A stretch of 64,000 nucleotides of DNA from Dichetophora obliterata (lineage: Eukaryota; Arthropoda; Insecta; Diptera; Sciomyzidae): positions 11,273,001-11,337,000 of the forward strand of contig OY986436.1 of the NCBI GenBank assembly GCA_963920525.1, given 5' to 3'. The notes below the pieces were generated by a model. It saw only the letters and a program-made list of their open reading frames with translations. It did not search any database and was not told where the DNA came from. Positions 55,873 through 64,000 of the stretch are shown here, one piece after another. The position numbers and the translations under genes are program-made. Numbering within the stretch: position 1 is the stretch's first letter; each line of letters opens with the position of its first letter.

Positions 55873-58408
55873 ATGACTAGCAAATACCCGCTGCTTCGCC
55901 TGCGATAAAAATATTAAATACCATGTAAAAATTTTAAATCTTAAAATGAAAGTATTTAGTTGTATTAAAACAAATTCAATATATAAAAATTATTCTGTTC
56001 GTTTTGTTTAATTATGAAAAAATGGTATATATATTAAGAAATTACTTTATTTAATTTGAATAACTTATTTTATTTGTATTACTTAATTTAACGGTAATAA
56101 ATGACATAAATTTACCTGGCTTTCTTTTTTTTTTACTTTTGAAAAAGTCCTGCATAACAGCATTATCTAAAATTTGTAATCAAAAATGTAATTTTTTACA
56201 TATATTCTGAAAATAAATATATTCTTCTGAAATTGTTGTAGTTAATCGGCCTTCTTCAGTTATTAATTGTTGTTATTAGGCTTCGGCCAAACAACAATTC
56301 TTCTTAAATTTTTAAAAAAAAACCGTTATAATGACATCAAACTTTTGGCTGTGATAAAAAAACCGTTATAATGACATTAAGTCAAAAACTATAGACTTTC
56401 TCAATGCATAACAATGCATTTTTGTATAGACAGTCGTTGATTAATAGAATTAACGGTAATTTTATTTTCTTTTCGGAAATATTGTGTACGGATATTAGGT
56501 ATGTTTTAAAAAAACCTGTTATTATGACATTAAAATTCTTGCGATATCTCAAAACTATAGATTTTCTCAGTATAACTTCTAATCCTCAGAATGAGAAAAA
56601 AACGATTGAAATTTTATGTTTTGACTTAGCAAGCAAACATTAACGCCATTTTCAAATCGATTTTCATCCAATTTTCTTTGTTTGAAAGTTCAATTAAGTA
56701 AATTGGGAAAATGATAAAGGGCTTACCGTTACCTCACCAATGCAATGTTTAATATTGTTTTCAAAAAACCTCTAAAATATCCAACTTGTACTAAACAATA
56801 GGCCAAGAGTTGCTTTTTTTCTATATATTTTTTTTAGTTTTTAATTTTTTTTTTTCTTTTTCATTTTCCTTATTCTTTCATATAACATAATTCACCTGCA
56901 AAAATTGTTTTTTTTTTTGACAAAAACTGTTTCTATCATTAAAAATCATCGGCCACCTGCCCCCCCCCTCTGATTTTTTGATGAAAACTAATTTGCTTAA
57001 AATGTTGTTATATTTTTTCCAATGTGTTACAGCTTAAAAACTAATTCATGTGAAAAACATTTTCAAATATAGCTTAAAAATAATTCTGTGAAAAATATTT
57101 CAAATATTTCAAACTATTCCAAAATTATATACATAAATCTATGTTTTAATCTATTTCCTTATCTATATATTCATAGTTAACGTTAATGTTATAGTAGAAT
57201 TTGTCCTGACCCAATACAATGAATTTTTTATGATCGTTTTGTGAATTTGTGAAAGTGTAAATTGACCCTCGAACAAAACACATGCTAGACGTTTCCGTTT
57301 GAAACATCAATGCATGACGATCAGAGCTTTCTGATATATACAGCATTCTTATTGATGTATAGTATTGCCCGGCAGGCGTTGTTCTGCCGCAGACCACCTT
57401 ACTGCTATATACGAATTTTCAATCTGTTCGGAAAAAAAAAATTTATATATTCGCCATTTTTAGTACAGTTGCCAAAAGTAGCCGTATGAACTAAATTAAC
57501 AAATTTTAGTCTAATACAACCAAAACCGTTCGAAGTACAACATTTTCGATTAATTCTGGGTGGTAATGGCGGTGTGTCAAAATTTTTTCACTTAAACCAT
57601 CTCATACTCGAAACAATTGAATGCCAGAATTTCAACTCAATTGAGCTTAAACCTAGTGCGCTTTGCTTTACTCCAAGCTTATCTAACATAGCATATTATG
57701 ATAAAGTTGGAATAACAAATCGTTTGATTCCTATATCGTGTTAATCTGTTCAATGGTTCTTGCGTGATTGTCAAACATCCGTGCAGTGCCACAACGCTTT
57801 TATACGTACAGATAGACTAACACAATCTCAAGTGGGGAAAAGCTGGCTGGCAAGGCTGCAAAACATAATTAATGCTGATAACTAAATTCTGGCTACTCCC
57901 GTCAAGACATTAACAAAGAAAATTAATTAACACAGTATGAAAGCAAGAATCTCCCTGAAAGTAAAGCTGGATTCACTGATCACCTTGAGCATGTTTGGAA
58001 ATTTTTTTTAATATGAAGTTTTAGCTCAGAGAGAAAAATTTCTGCACGTTCTCAACTTGATTAACATTATTTTAAATCACACAAAAACATGCTGAAGGTT
58101 ATCAGTGAATTCAGCTTAACTACACAACATGGCTGTCTTGTTATATTGAGAGAAGCTCTCTTGACAAAGAGAGAAAAGCTTTGTTTGCTGTTATATTGCG
58201 CTGCTGGTTGAATGTAGGCATCAAATAAAATGCGTGATTTTGCAATAATTAAAGAATACATTTTTCGAAAACCTTGGTAAGCTTTAACAATCTATATTAT
58301 CATAGCAATCGAATAAAAAAAGAATTATCAAAATCGGTTCAGCGGTTACCGAGCTTACTCTGGATCAAATTCGTGAGTCTCCTTTTATATAATAGTATAG
58401 ATTTTCTA
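55873..58408 (+). repeat. Second long copy of the 11268-type interspersed repeat (degenerate)
   Basis: Starts CTAGCAAATACCCGCTGCTTCGCC. It holds GGTGGTAATGGCGGTGTGTC and AAACCATCTCATACTCGAAA at 57558-57610, matching 12252-12310. It ends TCAAAATCGGTTCAGCGGTT...TTTTATATAATAGTATAGAT. A minus-strand frame of 83 codons (57146-57397) lies inside and may be a coding remnant of unknown origin. CCGTTATAATGACAT words at 56330-56372 are repeated. It may include other insertions I could not separate. Confidence 0.5.
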
Positions 58409-58879
58409 TACAGCTTTTTTAATTAATTTATTAAGTCCGTAGAATATATTGAAGTAATGAACGATTTTTTTTAGCACATGACATTTAATTTTTGGTGCCG
58501 AGTTGATTTTTTTTAACTCAAAATAAGAAAAAAAAATACTCAGATTCTGTCGAAATCAAATGAAAAGCACGCCTATTTTACATACAAAGTTACATTATGA
58601 AAGCGCTAAAACCTCTTTAAAAGTTCCACAAAAATCAAAAGCATGGCTTCAAATTGTACAAGTTTGGCATTTAACTGGATTGACAAATTATATATTATTT
58701 TCTAAATATAAATAACAATGAGCATTGACTTTTTTTCTAACATTTTATATTAATTTTTGAATATTCAAAATCCAGTGCTTCTATACATATAACTCTTTTA
58801 AAACTATATTATATTTTGTAGAAAATAAAGAACTTTTAAATAAAAGTGTCAAATGTACTTCCTCTTCCCTTACTACGTA

Positions 58880-59300
58880 GCAGAAAATAGTACTAGAAAA
58901 AAGAAGTATGAAAATAATTATAAGAGAGTAAGAGAAATAGTAGAAGATAACATAGCTAAAATAGTAGTTGAAAAAGTAGTATAAATAGTTGTAGAAAAAA
59001 GTAGTAGAAAGAGCTTAAGAAAATATGGTTTCATATGCCATCAATAGAAAATAGTAGTAGAGAAGTTTTATAAATAGTAGTAGAAAAAGTAGTGTAAATA
59101 GTAGTAGACAGAGTCTACGAAAATAGTTTTCTTACATGCCATTAATAGTAAAATAGTAGTAGAAAAGTTTTATAAATAGTAGTAGAAAAAGTAGTGTAAA
59201 TAGTAGTAGACAGAGTCTACGAAAATAGTTGTCTTACATGCCATTAATATAAAATAGTAGTAGAAAAATTTAATAAATAGTAGTAGAAAAAGTAGTGTGT
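58880..59300 (+). repeat. 101-bp minisatellite built on AGTAGTAGA words
   Basis: Units start at about 59036, 59137 and 59238 with TGCCATYAATA, each holding AATAGTAGTAGAAAAG, AAGTAGTGTAAATAGTAGTA and CAGAGTCTACGAAAATAGTT. A less regular AGTAGTAGAAAA stretch precedes them from about 58890. Confidence 0.8.
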
Positions 59301-61600
59301 TTCTACAAAAATCGTGACAATGCATACCATCATAACAAACCAGCAAACCATAAAATCATACCACAATTATAACATATTATCATACCCATATCAAACCCAA
59401 CCCATGCATACCATACATGAATTTCATACAAAACCCATTTCACGAACCGCTTTGTCAAACCATATCATCAAACCATAACTAAACTACCAAACTATCAAAC
59501 CATACATACCAACGCATAAAGACACAAGTACCATATTTCTTCATCCCCGCTTTTTCACAAACCAAAATAATGTCGTTTTAAACATCTCATGCTTACTTTG
59601 GTTGTACCTATCCTATAGCGATTTTAGTCTACTTCCGTTTTTATTTTATTTTTAAGCCCAAATGTGTCACTAGAAGTTATATTTAAAATTTATTAACATC
59701 TCTTTAATTCTTGTATTTTAGCATTTGTTTCTTTGGTTGTCTAACAGGCATTAAAGGCACTTCATTAAAATCGTATAACTTTTGATTTCCGTTGTGATTA
59801 ACTATGTGTCTATTTATTTTTTAATCCAACTCATTTATTTGCTCATTCAATTAATTCAACCGTCATTCAGGCAATCATTTGTTCATTTATTTCTTGTTGT
59901 CCTTCCTTACTTTGTTTCCGGTCTCGAACGATATGATAGAATGTCCTAGACGGGTCATGTTATCCGCCTATTAAAAGTTTAACAGTAACCTGTGTCGAAG
60001 TGTCGAATCTGTCAACACAATCAGCTGAATGGTATGCCAGAAAAATAAAAGTGTGCCATTCACAAATGTACCCATGCTGTTAACACAAATATACACTCAC
60101 ACGCTTACTCTAAGCTGCCTTGTGCTACAGCTTGTCCCAATTCGACTACCCTTCTCCAATCTTGAGCATTCATTATTTTATGCTGCTCCTCCCACCACAA
60201 CATTTGAGCTCAATTCATTTTCAACTTTGTAGAAATTTCGAATACCACTTTGCTGCAGGGCTTTTACACAATTTGTGCTGCTTTCATTTCTTAGTTAAGA
60301 ATTGTCTTATTGTTTGGCATCTCCCAACCAGTGAAATCTTTCAATCTCAAGCCTACACTCTAGAATTTTTGTATTTATTTGATACTTTTATTATGTACAC
60401 ATCTTTGCTTTTTTACATCTTTGCTTTGCTTTGCTTTATTTTCTTGCTGTCACATTTCATTGCTATAGGTTTTTCTTGTTTCATTTTTTTTCTGTTGTTT
60501 TATTTTTCGCTACTCAGTTATTCATGGTACATTTTGAGTACCTACAAATTTTTTTCTTGCATACTTTTGAAGAATGTTTGGGTTGTTGGTTTTTCGTGGG
60601 TAGTAAGTAAATTGGCAACGAATTGAAAGGCAGAAGAGGAGTAAAACTAAGCTGGGTTGATTTGCACTGTATAGCAAGCATATCAAACAAATTGTTTTTA
60701 ACGCACTCAAGTACCAGAAGTTTTAAGCGTGTTCGTATTTTTAAATTTAGTGGTGAATGAATGCTTACCCTGGCGTATACGCAATATTAATTACATTAAA
60801 ACATGCGTTAGCGCAGCTATATTTTGTGCGATTTTAAAACTTTTTATAAATTTTGAAATGTAATTTGTGCGATTTGTCACTTTTAATGTCAGAAATTAAT
60901 GCAAAAGGTTGAAAAAATTTTTTAAATAAATATATTCTACATCCTTCACTTTTCGATAGAATCTCAAAGAAATGCCCATGAATTAATTGTTTCATATATT
61001 TATTGCTAAAACTTAACACAAAAATTAATTATATATAATAACATACCTCCAACAATAAATGAATTTTTCATTTTAAAACAGAAAGGTATCAATATTCTTC
61101 AAAGGGCAAATTCAATAGAGTTAACAATTTTTCAGTTTTTCTATAATATACATTTATTATGCATACTATACATATTAAACTTCCGGTTATCCGATTCTAA
61201 TTCGCTGAAAACTCACACGCAGCTGCCATCAGTGATAAACAAAATGTCATGACAGCAAAATCGACACAATGACTGATTGAATAAATAAAGCATAGTATAC
61301 ACAAAGTTTATTGAACAATGGCAAGCCAAAAAACAAAAAAAAAGCAACAGCAAAAAATAAGCGCAAGCAAACAATTCTCCGAAAGCCAACAGTGAAAAAA
61401 TCACAAAATGAAGGAAACAAATCGAGACATAATTGAATAGCATTGAATTAAATTAAAATGAATTCAGTTCAGTTGACAAATTGTATTGTATTGTTAACGC
61501 ATTCAGCAGAAATGTTATGAGTAGGAAACATAAAAAGAAGAGTGTGTGTATTGTCTCATCGGTTTGGTGCTGTGATGCGAATAATATAATAAGCCACTTA
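59301..61600. other. No gene; skewed AC-rich and CT-rich stretches
   Basis: 59310-59530 is strongly A/C-rich with repeated ACCAT and CATACC words. A 168-codon plus-strand frame at 60120-60626 is rich in Phe/Leu/Ser from a T-rich tract and shows no domain; I do not call it a gene. Confidence 0.4.
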
Positions 61601-62142
61601 AATTTGATGTCAATCATGTCAGTATAGTACTTGAGTCAAATTACTAAAAATTTAGCTATTCATTTCATGCAATTGTTTATTCGCAAAACCTTAAGGAATA
61701 CTTGAGTATTATAAGCACCCCGAATAAAAACATAATCAGCCGAACAGCGCTCGAACAAGGGCCACATAGCCAAACAAGGGTCAAGCGCGGTATAAAGATA
61801 TTTTCGAAAGCTCACTTGTCCAAACATCGGCCGAATACAGGTCGAATAGTTGTCAAACACTGTTTAAACGTTTTGAAACAATATTCTATCGTCAATGTTT
61901 TTCTTTGATATAATAAGTCACTTCAATTTTATGTCAATCTATCAATACGTAAAGTAGAATGAATAAAATTTTAGCATTTCATTTACGCAAAACCTTAAGC
62001 AATATCTTAAGATTACAAGAACTTGCATAGCCAAAAAAAATTTGTTTGCTCTTATTCCGAATAAAAACATTATCGGCCGAACAGCGGTCAAACAAGGGCC
62101 GTACAGCCAAACAAGGATCAAGGGTGGTGTAAAGCTATTTAA

Positions 62143-62390
62143 CCTTCACCTGGCATGCTCATCCTGAGTAACATACCTGGACTCGTAAGGTACATACGAA
62201 CCCCAGTGATTAAAATCTTTGTAAAAATTTAAATATTGATTATTTTGTCTCATCATCAAAGATCATCTTTAGATACCACTTTAAACTGTAGAATAGTCCG
62301 AAAAATCCGGAAAACTAGAAAAATATTCCAAACAAATAAAAATGAGAAAAAACGCGGGGTATGCACATACCCCACGAGGCCAGGTGAACG
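62143..62390. mobile_element. piggyBac-like MITE at TTAA within the array
   Basis: Ends CCTTCACCTGGC and GCCAGGTGAACG, flanked by TTAA at 62139-62142 and 62391-62394. 248 bp, with an internal palindrome GGGGTATGCACATACCCC. The equivalent place in the unit at about 63411 reads AATTAAGAAAT with a single TTAA, a natural empty site. Confidence 0.9.
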
Positions 62391-62574
62391 TTAAGAAAGA
62401 TAACTTGTCTGAACATTGGCCGAATATGGGTCGAATAGTTGTCAAACACGGTTTACACATTTTTAAACAATATTCTATACATTTTTTTTTCTTCGATATA
62501 ATAAGCCACTTAAATTTGATGGCAATCATGTCAATACTATACATTTATAAAATAAAAAAATAAACTGGCCATTT

Positions 62575-62888
62575 CAGCCCTTGGAAGGACTTTGACCTAG
62601 CTTCTATTGATCAATTGTGTTGTGCGTGTTATTAAATGTTTGATCACAAATGACCGAGAACTGGACCTACGTGTTTTATGCCGACTCCGAACGGCTTATG
62701 TTCTCAAGAAGCTTTACATGGCAAATTTTTACTCTCTGAGGTTTGCCATTGTCTGCAGAGAGGTGACGACCGAACAGAAAAATTAATTCAATTGAAAAAA
62801 CTTTCTGTCTGAGCTGGAATTGAACCCGGGCTACCGCGGTTCTTTAGCTTAGGGGCCACGCACTCTACCCACTAGGCTACGGTCGCCA
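62575..62888 (-). mobile_element. tRNA-derived SINE
   Basis: On the minus strand the head has A box TAGCCTAGTGG (62879-62869) and B box GGGTTCAATTCC (62827-62816). The body contains CCGTTCGGAGTCGGC and ACGTAGGTCC. I associate this body sequence with a SINE family abundant in tephritid and related flies; that is recollection, not a search. It sits inside an array unit, next to CTATAC-type short repeats that may be remnants of the target duplication. Confidence 0.8.
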
Positions 62889-64000
62889 CTATGACTATAC
62901 TATAAATTTAGTCAAATGAATAAAAATTTAGCTATTCATTACATGCAATTGCTTATACGCAAAACCTTGAGGAATACTTTAAGAATATAAGAATTCCGAA
63001 TAAGAACATACTCGGCTGAACAGCGCTCAAACAAGGCCAATAGCCAAACAAGGAACAAGCGTGGTGTAAAGATATTTTCAAAAGCTTACTTTTCCAAACA
63101 ACGGCCGAAAACAGGCCGAATAAATGTCAAACACGGTTTAAACGTTTTCAAACAATATTCTTTCGTGAAATTTTTTCTTTGATATAATAAGCCATTTCAA
63201 TTTGATGTCAATCTTGTCAATACGTAAAGTAGAATGAATAAAAATTAAGTATTTTAGTTACGCAAAACCTTAAGCAATATCTTAAGATTACAAGAACGTA
63301 CATACCCAAAAAAATGTGTTTGCTCTTATCCCAAATAAAAACATGATCGACCCAACAGCGGTCAAACAAGAGCCGTACAGCCAAATAAGAATCAAGAGTT
63401 GTGCAAAGATAATTAAGAAATCCCACTTGTCTGAACATCGACCGAATGTGGGTCGAATAGCTATCAAACACGGTTTTTGACAAGCATTTTGAAACAATAT
63501 TCTATTATCAATTGTTTTTTTTATATAAGAAGCCACTTCAATTTTATGTCAATCATGTCTATACGTTATGTCAAATGTATAAAAATTAAGCATATCATTT
63601 CATGTAATTGCTTATATGCAAAACTTTAAGCAATATCTTAAGACTATAAGAACTTGCATAACAAAAATAAAATATTTTTTGCTTTGATCTCTAATAAAAA
63701 CATAGTAGGCCGAACAACGGTCAAACAAGGGCCGTATAGCCCAACAAGGATCAACCATGATGTAGAGATAATTAAAATAGCCCAGATGTCTGAACATCGG
63801 CCGAATACGGGTTAAATAATTGAAAAAGACGGTTTAAGCATTTTGAAACAATATTCTTTTATCAATTTTGTTCTTCGATATAATAAGCCACTTCAATTTG
63901 ATGTCAGTCATGTCAATTCAAATGAATAAAAATTTAGCATTTCATTTCATGCATGCGCAAAACCTTAAGGAATACCTTAAGATTAAAAGAATCCCGAATA

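Larger units (their letters stand above)
61600..64000 (+). repeat. Higher-order tandem array, A and B units of ~300-355 bp
   Basis: The anchor word GCAAAACCTTAAG-like occurs at about 61684, 61987, 62960, 63262, 63617 and 63957. Each unit then has CGAATAAAAACAT, CCGAACAGCGGTCAAACAAG, CCAAACAAGG, a CTTGTCYGAACATCGGCCGA-like block, TCAAACACGGTTTA, ACAATATTCT and GATATAATAAGCCACTTCAA. A units have AAGGAATAC and lack the TTTGCTCTTATTC segment; B units have AAGCAATATCTTAAG and carry it. The order A B A B B A suggests a dimeric higher-order period near 650 bp. It runs off the window. The 61987-62960 gap is lengthened by a MITE and a SINE. Confidence 0.85.

Noticed and set aside
60120..60626. 168-codon Phe/Leu-rich frame
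   Set aside because: Produced by a T-rich tract; hydrophobic by composition, with no motif or supporting context.
61600..64000. CRISPR-like repeat-spacer array
   Set aside because: The repeats are long contiguous tandem units in a eukaryotic genome, without short identical repeats and unique spacers.

Overview
The window looks like a repeat-saturated, AT-rich stretch of an insect nuclear genome, most probably a fly and possibly a tephritid fruit fly. Evidence: spliced eukaryotic reading frames, insect-type LINEs, an insect-type Ty3/Gypsy element, two DD41D (rosa-type) mariners, and a tRNA-derived SINE of a type I associate with tephritid and related flies. The lineage call is inference. I found no convincing host gene; every recognisable coding sequence belongs to a transposable element.

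Left part (1-15.5 kb): a 0.78-kb palindromic foldback element is split by a frameshifted LINE (1611-4867). It is followed by a short-TIR element with CACCC ends (7716-8167), a 2-kb interspersed repeat carrying about seven tandem ~145-bp units and split by an element with 8-bp target duplications (12680-12947), a transposase fragment, and a ~107-bp tandem array.

Central part (15.5-36.5 kb): a Russian doll. The coding frame of an old Helitron helicase can be followed across three insertions. These are a nearly intact Transib (RAG1-related) transposon with RSS-like ends and a perfect 5-bp target duplication (15570-19448), a 9.6-kb Gypsy LTR element (19692-29312), and a 6.3-kb two-gene DNA transposon with CACC ends and C2H2 fingers (30076-36348). 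The Gypsy element contains a 5'-truncated LOA-like LINE (20651-22992) and a Tigger/pogo transposon (26395-28725). The two-gene element contains an N-terminally deleted rosa-type mariner (31618-32550). Junctions can be placed to the base or nearly so, which gives a relative insertion order.

Right part (36.5-64 kb): mostly unannotatable AT-rich DNA with many miniature elements. These include three piggyBac-like elements at TTAA or a one-base variant of it, a hAT-like one dense in AGTAATCA, and two with long or palindromic TIRs. A decayed hAT-type transposase gene (49478-53188) is interrupted by a piggyBac-like miniature element and by a second rosa-type mariner. There is a 101-bp minisatellite at 59 kb. 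The right edge is a higher-order tandem array of A and B units of about 300-355 bp, interrupted by a TTAA miniature element and a SINE.

No database search was possible. Family names rest on motif recognition, and structural claims (TIRs, target duplications, splice sites, frames) rest on reading the sequence.
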